Under the pieces are notes generated by a model, which saw only the letters and a program-made list of their open reading frames with translations, did not search any database and was not told the origin of the DNA. The translations under genes were made by a program, and so were the position numbers. DNA of 64,000 bases from Flavobacteriales bacterium (GTDB lineage: Bacteria; Bacteroidota; Bacteroidia; Flavobacteriales_D; Crocinitomicaceae), in the NCBI GenBank assembly GCA_947449575.1, contig CANFRV010000011.1:1-64000 (forward strand). Reading direction: 5' to 3'. This document shows, piece by piece, positions 56,115 through 63,656 of this stretch (positions are counted from its first letter, which is position 1; every line of letters begins with the position of its first letter).

Positions 56115-56122
56115 CAAAGATA
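56115..56122 (-). promoter_or_regulatory. -7 promoter box of the phe leader and operon
   Basis: The minus strand reads TATCTTTG. The predicted start site is near 56110, leaving a leader of about 27 bases before the leader-peptide ATG. The region 56123-56274 behind it holds no gene. Confidence 0.7.
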
Positions 56123-56274
56123 GGTCAATTACTTCACTCCTATCCTGTTTTTACTTTACATAAGATCCTTTTATTTAAAATATTACATCCATTTAAAACC
56201 TTTCAACTGTTTGTTTTTCAGTTTATTGAAAATAATTAATCCATATTATCAATAGGACAAAATAATGATTTTAC

Positions 56275-57303
56275 TTATAATAATTTTATATTTTCTCTAC
56301 TCAATTTTTCTAAAACAGCTTCAGACCAGATACTACTTTGCACTTCACCAATGTGTCTTTTTTGTAAAATAAACATAGCTAGACGTGATTGGCCAATACC
56401 GCCTCCAATTGTGTAGGGAAGTTTTTCATCTATCAATTGTTTGTGCCAATCCATTTCTAATCGTTGTTCTTGATTTCTCAAAGCCAATTGTTTCTTTAAA
56501 GATTCAGGACTAACACGAATACCCATCGATGATAGTTCGTATGATTTCCCTAGAATCTCATTCCATACCAAAATATCGCCATTTAATCCTTTTTTTCCAT
56601 CCACCGATTCTGTTGTCCAATCATCATAATCGGGTGCTCTTCCATCGTGAGGTTTACCATCTGCTAAATCACCACCAATACCTATTAAGAAAACGGCTCC
56701 AAATTCTTGGCAAATTTTATCTTCACGCTCTTTCCCTGTCAAAGTAGGATATTTAACGAGCAAATCTTCTGTATGAATAAAAGTAATTTTTTGAGGAAGC
56801 GGTAATTCACCTAACTCATATTTTTCTACAATCGATTGACTAGTTTCCAAAATAACTTTGTAAATTTCCTCCACTGTACTTTTTAAATAGGAAAGAGTTC
56901 TATCTGATTTATCAATAACTTTTTCCCAATCCCATTGATCTACAAAAATGCTATGTATTGGTGAAAAATCTTCATCTGGACGCAAAGCTTTCATGTCTGT
57001 GCAAATTCCCAATCCTTCTGGCGCCTTCAATCTTGCTAATTTAGCACGTTTCCATTTAGCTAAAGAATGAACAATTTCCACAGTAACATTGGGCATTTCC
57101 TTTATATTAACAGTAACTGGACTTTCAATACCGTTCAAATCATCATTGATTCCAGTACCTTTTACCACTAAAAGAGGAGCCTCTACTTTTATAAGGTTTA
57201 ATGTTGCTCCTAACGCAGATGAAAATTTTAGTTTCAATTCTGAAATTGCTTTTTCTGTCGTTAACTCTGTTAAGACCAATTGACTAGTTTTAATTGTTTC
57301 CAT
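56275..57303 (-). CDS. asnA: Aspartate--ammonia ligase (asparagine synthetase A)
   Basis: The 342-residue enzyme makes asparagine from aspartate, ammonia and ATP and is built on the class II aminoacyl-tRNA synthetase fold. Its conserved blocks include VVKGTGINDDLNG near residue 47, EIVHSLAKWKR near residue 76, DQWDWEKVIDKSDR near residue 122, RAPDYDDWTTE near residue 221, GDILVWNEILGKSYELSSMGIRVS near residue 240 and YTIGGGIGQSRLAMFILQKRHIGEVQSS near the C-terminus (class II motif 3 with catalytic Arg). Its mRNA leader contains two consecutive attenuators with asparagine codons. Confidence 0.97.
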   Translation of the reverse strand: METIKTSQLVLTELTTEKAISELKLKFSSALGATLNLIKVEAPLLVVKGTGINDDLNGIESPVTVNIKEMPNVTVEIVHSLAKWKRAKLARLKAPEGLGICTDMKALRPDEDFSPIHSIFVDQWDWEKVIDKSDRTLSYLKSTVEEIYKVILETSQSIVEKYELGELPLPQKITFIHTEDLLVKYPTLTGKEREDKICQEFGAVFLIGIGGDLADGKPHDGRAPDYDDWTTESVDGKKGLNGDILVWNEILGKSYELSSMGIRVSPESLKKQLALRNQEQRLEMDWHKQLIDEKLPYTIGGGIGQSRLAMFILQKRHIGEVQSSIWSEAVLEKLSRENIKLL

Positions 57304-57326
57304 TTTTTATTATTGATTTTAAGTAT

Positions 57327-57353
57327 AAAAAAAGCTTTCCTAATTGGAAAGCC
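57327..57353 (-). terminator. Second (proximal) asn attenuator terminator
   Basis: On the minus strand GGCTTTCC pairs with GGAAAGCT around a five-base loop (AATTA) and is followed by seven T. It ends about 24 bases before the asnA ATG, downstream of the second leader peptide. Confidence 0.92.
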
Positions 57354-57373
57354 TATTATTTGATTATAATATT

Positions 57374-57381
57374 TCTCTCCC
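57374..57381 (-). promoter_or_regulatory. Antiterminator element GGGAGAGA of the second asn leader
   Basis: GGGAGAGA on the minus strand begins three bases after the second leader stop codon (TGA at 57385-57387). GGAGAG can pair with CTTTCC of the terminator's 5' arm (57346-57351), with one G-U pair. It corresponds to the element in the phe leader. Confidence 0.8.
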
Positions 57382-57384
57382 TTT

Positions 57385-57423
57385 TCACTTAAATTGATTA
57401 TTACCATTCTTTTGAGCTTTCAT
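57385..57423 (-). CDS. Second asparagine leader peptide (MKAQKNGNNQFK)
   Basis: A 12-codon open reading frame from ATG 57423 to TGA 57385-57387. Three of the codons are asparagine, in NGNN. An in-frame ATG at 57471 would extend it by 16 codons (MSAKKINKTVLK...). No TAnnTTTG box lies between the first terminator and this frame, so it seems to be transcribed only when the first attenuator is read through. Its stop is followed by GGGAGAGA and the second terminator. Confidence 0.85.
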   Translation of the reverse strand: MKAQKNGNNQFK

Positions 57424-57487
57424 GAATCTCTCACATTTCAAAACTGTTTTATTTATTTTTTTTGCGCTCATCTTATTTTGTTTATTC

Positions 57488-57516
57488 AAAAAAAAAGCTT
57501 TCCTAGTTGGAAAGCT
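57488..57516 (-). terminator. First (distal) asn attenuator terminator
   Basis: On the minus strand AGCTTTCC (plus 57509-57516) pairs perfectly with GGAAAGCT (57496-57503) around a five-base loop, followed by a run of nine T. It lies downstream of the first asn leader peptide and about 190 bases before asnA. Confidence 0.93.
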
Positions 57517-57542
57517 CTCGTATTTATCATTATGACATAGTT

Positions 57543-57549
57543 CTTTCCC
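57543..57549 (-). promoter_or_regulatory. Antiterminator element GGGAAAG of the first asn leader
   Basis: GGGAAAG begins two bases after the leader TGA. GGAAAG is perfectly complementary to CTTTCC in the terminator's 5' arm (57509-57514). The adjacent AAAGAA is also complementary to the TTCTTT of the Phe codons inside the leader, which could give the classical 1:2 pairing. Confidence 0.8.
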
Positions 57550-57550
57550 T

Positions 57551-57601
57551 TCACCTAAAGCGATTATGATTAAAGAAAAAATTATAATTTGTAGTTTTCA
57601 T
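57551..57601 (-). CDS. First asparagine leader peptide (MKTTNYNFFFNHNRFR)
   Basis: A 16-codon open reading frame from ATG 57601 to TGA 57551-57553. It contains four asparagine codons (AAT, in NYN and NHN) around three phenylalanine codons. An in-frame ATG at 57619 would add MKNRNA, with two more asparagines, but lies at the predicted transcription start. The NFFF core and length match the phe leader, which suggests common origin. It is followed by GGGAAAG and a strong terminator. Confidence 0.88.
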   Translation of the reverse strand: MKTTNYNFFFNHNRFR

Positions 57602-57621
57602 TGCGTTTCTATTTTTCATGT

Positions 57622-57629
57622 CAAAGGTA
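57622..57629 (-). promoter_or_regulatory. -7 promoter box of the asn leader and asnA
   Basis: The minus strand reads TACCTTTG, matching TAnnTTTG. The start site would be near 57617, about 16 bases before the leader ATG at 57601. No second -7 box is seen before the second leader. The bases 57630-57801 behind it hold no gene. Confidence 0.7.
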
Positions 57630-57801
57630 TAGCCAATTTACTAATTGTAAAAAGAAATATATAAAAATAAAATGAATTTATAAAAAATTAATTGATATTA
57701 AAATACTGAAAATCAAATATTTAATTCATTTTATTGAGTTAGAATAATAGGACAAATAGCTCGTTTTATCATGATAAAACTCTCAATTTAATAAATAAAA
57801 C

Positions 57802-57830
57802 AAAAAAAGCTGTCAAAAACCTGACAGCTT
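57802..57830 (-). terminator. Rho-independent terminator of recQ
   Basis: AAGCTGTCA (57807-57815) and TGACAGCTT (57822-57830) form a 9-bp stem with a six-base loop. On the minus strand it is followed by a run of seven T. It starts 28 bases after the recQ stop and insulates the asn promoter. Confidence 0.92.
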
Positions 57831-57857
57831 GGTGTGCAATGAGCATATATTAAATCA

Positions 57858-60035
57858 TTAATTCGCCATTTCACTCATAAATTTTATTCTCATTAATCTT
57901 AATTCCTCCTCTGAATAGTCACCATCAAATTCATGATACGCAGTTGTCAAATCATCTGATTCAGCATCTGAGAAATATTCATATATTTCATCTTGGTTAT
58001 CAGAATCTAGAATATCTTCAATATAATAATTAATATTAACTCTTGTTCCTGACGAAACAATCGCTTCAATTTCCTCAATTACCTCATCTATAGATTTACC
58101 AAGTGCTCTGCCGATATCTTCTAAAGGTAATTTTCTATCAATATTTTGGATTAATTGCACTTTTAGAATTGACTTATTTACCAAGGATTTAACAACTAAA
58201 TCATTTGGTCTTTCTATTTCATTGTCAATCACGTAATTATTGATCAATTCAATAAAAGGTGCGCCATATCTAGACGCTTTTCCATTTCCAACACCTTGAA
58301 TATGAGTTAATTCATCAATTGTTATTGGATAATGAAAACACATATCCACCAAAGAAGGCTCTTGAAAAATTACGAAAGGCGGAATGTTATTTTGTTTCGA
58401 CAATGATTTCCTTAAGTCGATTAACATCCCATATAATACTTCATCAAAAGCACCTCCGCCACCATTTACAACTGAAATTTCATCTTCTATTGTTGAATAA
58501 TCATGTTCCTTAATAATTGTAAATGACACTGGATTTTTAATAAAGTCATGCCCTTTCTCTGTCAATTTCATAATTCCATAGGACTCAATATCCTTTGAAA
58601 TAAAGCCATAAACTAAGGCCTGTCTTATCAATGCATTCCAAAAGTTCTCATCTTTTTCTTTTCCAATCCCAAAACGAGGCAATAAATCATGCTTGTAACT
58701 TTTAATATCAGATGTAATACTTCCAACCAAATAAGAACAATAATGCTTGTGTTTTTGCATCTCTTGAAGATCAATAAGCGATTCTAAAAGCATCTGAACA
58801 TATTCTTTTCCTTCACTTTTCTCCTTTGGATGCCTGCAATTATCACATAAACTCGTGCATTTATGTTCTTCAAACTCTTCTCCAAAATAATGTAAAATAA
58901 ATTTACGTCTACAAACAGAAGTTTCAGCAAAAGAAACCATTTCATTTAACAATTGTTTGCCAATTTCTTGCTCTGCAATAGGTTTTCCTTGAAGGAATTT
59001 TTCTAATTTCTCAATATCTTTGTAATTATAAAAAACAAGACAATCACCTTCTCCTCCATCTCTTCCAGCTCTTCCAGTCTCTTGGTAATAACTTTCTAAA
59101 GACTTTGGAATATCATGATGAATGACAAAACGAACATCTGGTTTGTCGATTCCCATGCCAAAAGCAATGGTAGCAACAATAATTGAAGCATCTTCCATCA
59201 GGAACATATCTTGATGTCTTGCTCGGGTAGATGCATCTAAACCTGCATGATAAGGTAGAGCATTTATTCCATTCACCTGCAGCAGTTCAGCTATTTCTTC
59301 TACCTTTTTTCGGCTGAGGCAATAAATAATACCACTTTTACCTTCTTTTGTCCTTATGTAGCGAATAATTTCTCGTTCTACATCCTTTTTAGGTCGAATT
59401 TCATAGTACAAGTTATCTCTATTGAAAGAAGACTTAAAAACCTTGGCGTCCAACATGTTCAAATTTTTCTGAATATCATATTGAACTTTAGGAGTAGCGG
59501 TAGCGGTTAAAGCGATCACAGGAACATTTGAAATTTTCTCAAATATCTCACGAAGTCTTCTATACTCTGGTCTAAAATCATGCCCCCACTCAGATATGCA
59601 ATGTGCTTCATCTATGGCGAAAAAGGAAACATTAACAGATGTTAAAAAAGCAATATTTTCAAGTTTAGTAAGTGATTCAGGGGCAACATATAGCAATTTC
59701 GTGGCTCCATCTTTAACATCCTTCTTGACACGAGCAATTTCACCTTTTGTCAAAGAAGAATTTAAAAAATGTGCTATTGTTTCATTGTCACTCACGCTTC
59801 GCATAGCATCCACCTGATTTTTCATTAAAGCAATTAGAGGAGAAACGATTACGGCTGTACCTTCTAGCAATAAAGCTGGTAATTGATAGCACATCGATTT
59901 ACCTCCACCTGTTGGCATGATGACGAACGTGTTATTTCCGTTCAATACGTTCGTGATAATCTCTTCTTGAGTTCCTTTAAAACTGTCAAATCCGAAAAAC
60001 TTACGTAACGCAATTTTTAAATCATAATTAGCCAT
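57858..60035 (-). CDS. recQ: ATP-dependent DNA helicase RecQ
   Basis: This 725-residue 3'-5' helicase has all the usual parts. The helicase core (about residues 1-340) has Walker A MPTGGGKSMCYQLPAL near residue 40 and DEAH in FFAIDEAHCISEWGHDFRPEY near residue 138. The RecQ-C-terminal zinc-binding domain (cysteines in CRRKFILHYFGE and CTSLCDNC, about 370-405) and winged helix follow. An HRDC-like domain lies near residue 530-610 (YGMLIDLRKSLSKQNNIPPF). A C-terminal extension of about 100 residues, acidic at the end (DSDNQDEIYEYFSDAESDD), is longer than in E. coli RecQ and typical of Bacteroidota. It is monocistronic with its own terminator. Confidence 0.97.
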   Translation of the reverse strand: MANYDLKIALRKFFGFDSFKGTQEEIITNVLNGNNTFVIMPTGGGKSMCYQLPALLLEGTAVIVSPLIALMKNQVDAMRSVSDNETIAHFLNSSLTKGEIARVKKDVKDGATKLLYVAPESLTKLENIAFLTSVNVSFFAIDEAHCISEWGHDFRPEYRRLREIFEKISNVPVIALTATATPKVQYDIQKNLNMLDAKVFKSSFNRDNLYYEIRPKKDVEREIIRYIRTKEGKSGIIYCLSRKKVEEIAELLQVNGINALPYHAGLDASTRARHQDMFLMEDASIIVATIAFGMGIDKPDVRFVIHHDIPKSLESYYQETGRAGRDGGEGDCLVFYNYKDIEKLEKFLQGKPIAEQEIGKQLLNEMVSFAETSVCRRKFILHYFGEEFEEHKCTSLCDNCRHPKEKSEGKEYVQMLLESLIDLQEMQKHKHYCSYLVGSITSDIKSYKHDLLPRFGIGKEKDENFWNALIRQALVYGFISKDIESYGIMKLTEKGHDFIKNPVSFTIIKEHDYSTIEDEISVVNGGGGAFDEVLYGMLIDLRKSLSKQNNIPPFVIFQEPSLVDMCFHYPITIDELTHIQGVGNGKASRYGAPFIELINNYVIDNEIERPNDLVVKSLVNKSILKVQLIQNIDRKLPLEDIGRALGKSIDEVIEEIEAIVSSGTRVNINYYIEDILDSDNQDEIYEYFSDAESDDLTTAYHEFDGDYSEEELRLMRIKFMSEMAN

Positions 60036-60354
60036 TTCTATAATTCTTAATATTGGTTTACCAAAAGCAGGTTATTGTGTAATTACGAAAGTACGACAAT
60101 AATAATCGTATTACAACTGTATTTCTTTATTTTTTAATGAATTTAGATAGGAAAGCAAATTAATTAGATAGGAGTGTTTTTTATCGCTATTAATAATCAA
60201 TTATGAAAACATTAAATTTTCATTATGAATATAAAATAGAAAAACATCAATCGCATTACTAAATCTTTTCCCAAATAAAGGTTAAATCATTTTTTATTAA
60301 TAATTAACAATTGAAATCCTCCCCAAAAAAAACAATTCAATTCAATCGAATAAT
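60036..60354. other. Divergent recQ-tatC intergenic region with a direct repeat
   Basis: About 320 bases without a gene. TTAGATAGGA occurs twice, at 60143-60152 and 60164-60173, spaced 21 bases (two helical turns) from start to start. That spacing would place both copies on one face of the DNA, as in a binding site for a dimeric regulator. I see no other RNA or gene. Confidence 0.45.
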
Positions 60355-60362
60355 TAACTTTG
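60355..60362 (+). promoter_or_regulatory. -7 promoter box of tatC
   Basis: TAACTTTG matches TAnnTTTG and ends nine bases before the tatC ATG at 60371, so the transcript would have a leader of only about four bases. It excludes the longer TTG start at 60311. Confidence 0.6.
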
Positions 60363-60370
60363 CACGAATT

Positions 60371-61159
60371 ATGGAAACTGGAAAGAGAATGTCCTTTTTG
60401 GATCATTTAGAAGAATTGAGATGGAGGCTAGTGCGTTGCGCTATTTCTATTCTAATAATAAGTATTGTGATTTGGTGCTATCAAGAATGGATAATGGACC
60501 ATGTCTTTTTAAATATGAGTCACTCAAATTTTATTACATTCGATTTACTTTGCAAATATTTTGGTATTTGTTCTCAAGATATCACCTTAAAAATGCAAAG
60601 CACCGACATTTCTGGACAATTTTCTTATGCATTGATGATGAGTATGATGGGAGGAATTGTTTTTTCTTTTCCCTATATTTTTTATCAGATTTGGAGTTTT
60701 GTAAAACCGGGATTAAAAGAAAAGGAGAAATCAATGGCGTCTGGCATCGTTTTTTACGTGAGTATTTTGTTTTTTCTTGGTATTTCATTCGGCTATTTTG
60801 TTGTTGCACCTCTTTGCGTTCAATTTTTTTCCACATTTACAATGAGTAAACAAATTGAAAATATTCCTACAGTTAGTTCGTATATGAGCATGGTGTTATC
60901 TACCATTTTTTACACTGGATTGTTATTTCTTTTACCTGTGTTATCATACTTATTAGCTAAATTGGGGATTATAACAGCTGCCTTTCTTCGTAAATATAGA
61001 AAACATGCAATTGTAGGAGTTTTAATTCTGGCAGCAGTAATAACTCCTCCTGATGTGTTGAGTCAGGTAATTGTATCTATTCCAATTGTACTTTTATATG
61101 AAGCTGGAATTTTGGTTGTCGTAAGGGTAGAAAAAAACAAACGCAATATCGTTGATTGA
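60371..61159 (+). CDS. tatC: Sec-independent protein translocase subunit TatC
   Basis: The protein (262 residues from ATG 60371) is the receptor of the twin-arginine translocase in the inner membrane. The N-terminal MSFLDHLEELRWRL is the family signature, and six transmembrane helices follow; MSMMGGIVFSFPYIFYQIWSFVKPGLKEKE (about residue 95) and TPPDVLSQVIVSIPIVLLYEAGI near the C-terminus are conserved. It is followed by a DUF5686 gene 11 bases later and lptB, an order seen in other Bacteroidota. No tatA gene is nearby. Confidence 0.96.
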   Translation: METGKRMSFLDHLEELRWRLVRCAISILIISIVIWCYQEWIMDHVFLNMSHSNFITFDLLCKYFGICSQDITLKMQSTDISGQFSYALMMSMMGGIVFSFPYIFYQIWSFVKPGLKEKEKSMASGIVFYVSILFFLGISFGYFVVAPLCVQFFSTFTMSKQIENIPTVSSYMSMVLSTIFYTGLLFLLPVLSYLLAKLGIITAAFLRKYRKHAIVGVLILAAVITPPDVLSQVIVSIPIVLLYEAGILVVVRVEKNKRNIVD

Positions 61160-61170
61160 GTTATTATTTT

Positions 61171-63630
61171 ATGAAAAAAGTTTTAATCTATCTTACGCTA
61201 CTTCTTCCGTTTTTCGGTTTATCCCAATTAACGAAAGTCTATGGGACCATTAAAGATGCTGCAACTGGTGAAGCTCTTCCATTTGCTAAGGTTCAATTTT
61301 ACCAGTCAAAAATTTCTACTTCTGCTGATAGTTTGGGTCAATATGTTTTAGAATCTTATTACTCAACTGATTCCATTCAGATTAGTGATTTTGGGTATAA
61401 TACTCGCACTTTTAAAATTAAAAAAGATCAAGCACAAGAAATAAACTGTCTTTTAACTGTTCGTTATACCGAAATTGAAGAAGTAGTAATTAGACCACCA
61501 GATGAGTTACCATCGATTACACTTCACAAAAAAGTGATTGCTAATAAAGATGTAAATAATAGAGAAAAACTTACTTCTTACGAATACGAATTATACAATA
61601 AAATTCAATTAGACTTAAATAACATAGGTGATAAATTCTCAGATCGCGGCGTAGTAAAAAAACTTGATCTAATAATGGATTTCCTAGATTCGACGGAAAC
61701 AGGAAATAATTATTTACCTGTAATTCTAAGTGAAACGATTTCCAATTATTATTATAAAAACAACCCGAAAAAGAAAAAAGAAGTTATTTCTGCTACATAT
61801 ATCACCGGCATTGAAAATTTAAAACTGGATCAATTTGTTGGAGATATGTACCTAGATATTAATGTCTATGATAATTCTATTAATATTTTTAATAAATCGT
61901 TTATTAGCCCAATTGCGGATTACTCTCGCACTTTCTATAAATATTATTTAGAAGATTCTGCTTTTATTGATAATAAGTGGTGCTATAAATTGAGGTACAA
62001 GCCAAAACGTTCAGGTGATTTAACTTTTGAAGGAGAAATGTGGATCAATGACACTACCTATGCGATCAAAAAAATAACCGGGAATATTTCAGGAAGTTCA
62101 AACATTAATTACGTACAAGATCTATTTTTTGAGCACGATTTTGAAATGGTTGCCAATGAAGTCTGGATGTTAACAAAAGAAAAAATGATCGCTGATATTA
62201 AAATAACTGAAAAATCAAAAGTATACGGATTATTTGCTCGAAAAAATTCTTCAAGAAGAGACTTTAAAGTAAATGAAGCGAGACCACCTGATTTTTATAA
62301 ATCGGACAATACGGTTGAGATTCTGCCTGAAGCAAAATCAAGAGATGAAAACTATTGGAAGGAACATAGGCATCACAAACTTTCCAAACAGGAAATAGGC
62401 ATAAACCTGATGGTGGACTCATTAAACAATTTACCTGTTTTTAGAACATTCAAAAAATTGGCGTATGCAGGAACTACGGGTTATTATCAATTAGGAAAAG
62501 TGGAAGCTGGTAATTTATCGAGTTTATTTAGTGTAAACCCAGTAGAACAATATAGATTTAGCTGCGCTCTGCGGACCTCTAATGCTTTTTCGAAACGACT
62601 TGAATTTGCTGGTAAAATAGCCTATGGAACAAAAGATGAAAAAATAAAATATGGTGTTTCTGCTCGCTACAATATCACTCCTAAAAAGAGAGGTTTATTA
62701 ACCACCTACTATAATTATGACATACAGCAAATTGGTCAATCTCCTAATGCAGCCACGGTAGGTTCTACTTTTGGAACGTTATTTAGAACGGGGCCATTGG
62801 ATAAATTAACGTTTGTACAAAAGGCAGGTATCAATTTAGAAAAAGACATTAAAAAGGACCTGATTTTATACGGCGGTTTTGAATGGAAGGACTATGTACC
62901 TCTTGGTTTAGCGAATTACATCAAATACAATGAATCAACAAAATCGCTTGATACAATAAAAAAAATCACCACAAGTGAGTTTATTGCAAGGATTCGTTGG
63001 ACAAAAGATGAAGAGTTTATCGCAGGTTCTTTTGATAGATCAACCCTTACTTCAAGGTATCCTATTTTTAGTATACAAGGGATTTTTGGAGTTAAGGGAC
63101 TTCTTGGAGGAAATTATAATTATCAAAAAATTGAGTTTCAAATGGATCATACACGTAAATTAGGATTTATAGGTAAAATCAGATATGGAATAAATGCAGG
63201 TTATGTATTTGGGTCCACAGCCTATCCTTTTCTAAAAGTACATGAAGGAAATCAATCCTATTGGTTATCGTCCACCACTTTTAATAAGTTAAATTATTTT
63301 GAATTCATTTCTGATAAATATGTTGGAGGATATATAGAACAACATTTTGGTGGTGTGTTTTTTGACAGAATTCCTTATGTAAAAAAACTTAAATGGCGAT
63401 TTGTCGCTTCTAGTCGAATTACGTATGGATCCATTTCTCAGAAAAATAAACGAGAAATGTATCTACCTACTTTTACAAAATCTTTTGGTAAAACGCCCTA
63501 TGCAGAAGCAACGATGGGTGTTGAAAATATTTTTAAAATCCTAAGAATTGAGGCGGTTTGGAGATTAACCCATATTGATCCTGGAACGACTCCATTTGGA
63601 ATTCGCGCCAGTATTAATTTTAATTTCTAA
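61171..63630 (+). CDS. DUF5686 family outer-membrane protein with CarboxypepD_reg-like domain, second copy
   Basis: The 819-residue protein (from ATG 61171) has a signal peptide ([19 protein letters not shown]) and a carboxypeptidase-regulatory-like domain (about residues 22-105, with [21 protein letters not shown]). A DUF5686 region with a long C-terminal barrel-like part follows and ends in a terminal phenylalanine (ASINFNF). It is the paralogue of the gene at 6193-8736, with the same layout but low identity by eye. It stands between tatC and lptB in one operon, suggesting an envelope role; function is unknown. Confidence 0.87.
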   Translation: MKKVLIYLTLLLPFFGLSQLTKVYGTIKDAATGEALPFAKVQFYQSKISTSADSLGQYVLESYYSTDSIQISDFGYNTRTFKIKKDQAQEINCLLTVRYTEIEEVVIRPPDELPSITLHKKVIANKDVNNREKLTSYEYELYNKIQLDLNNIGDKFSDRGVVKKLDLIMDFLDSTETGNNYLPVILSETISNYYYKNNPKKKKEVISATYITGIENLKLDQFVGDMYLDINVYDNSINIFNKSFISPIADYSRTFYKYYLEDSAFIDNKWCYKLRYKPKRSGDLTFEGEMWINDTTYAIKKITGNISGSSNINYVQDLFFEHDFEMVANEVWMLTKEKMIADIKITEKSKVYGLFARKNSSRRDFKVNEARPPDFYKSDNTVEILPEAKSRDENYWKEHRHHKLSKQEIGINLMVDSLNNLPVFRTFKKLAYAGTTGYYQLGKVEAGNLSSLFSVNPVEQYRFSCALRTSNAFSKRLEFAGKIAYGTKDEKIKYGVSARYNITPKKRGLLTTYYNYDIQQIGQSPNAATVGSTFGTLFRTGPLDKLTFVQKAGINLEKDIKKDLILYGGFEWKDYVPLGLANYIKYNESTKSLDTIKKITTSEFIARIRWTKDEEFIAGSFDRSTLTSRYPIFSIQGIFGVKGLLGGNYNYQKIEFQMDHTRKLGFIGKIRYGINAGYVFGSTAYPFLKVHEGNQSYWLSSTTFNKLNYFEFISDKYVGGYIEQHFGGVFFDRIPYVKKLKWRFVASSRITYGSISQKNKREMYLPTFTKSFGKTPYAEATMGVENIFKILRIEAVWRLTHIDPGTTPFGIRASINFNF

Positions 63631-63656
63631 ATTTACATTTCAAGAATTTTTATAAC

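Noticed and set aside
57502-57512. The repeated CTTTCC/GGAAAG hairpins as a transposable or REP element
   Set aside because: Each copy sits at the same place relative to a leader frame and gene start and has a strand-specific T-run, which fits attenuator terminators rather than a mobile repeat.
57304-57857. T-box riboswitch for asnA
   Set aside because: No specifier-loop layout or T-box AGGGTGG-type sequence is present, while two short Asn-rich reading frames with stop-proximal antiterminators fit ribosome-mediated attenuation better.
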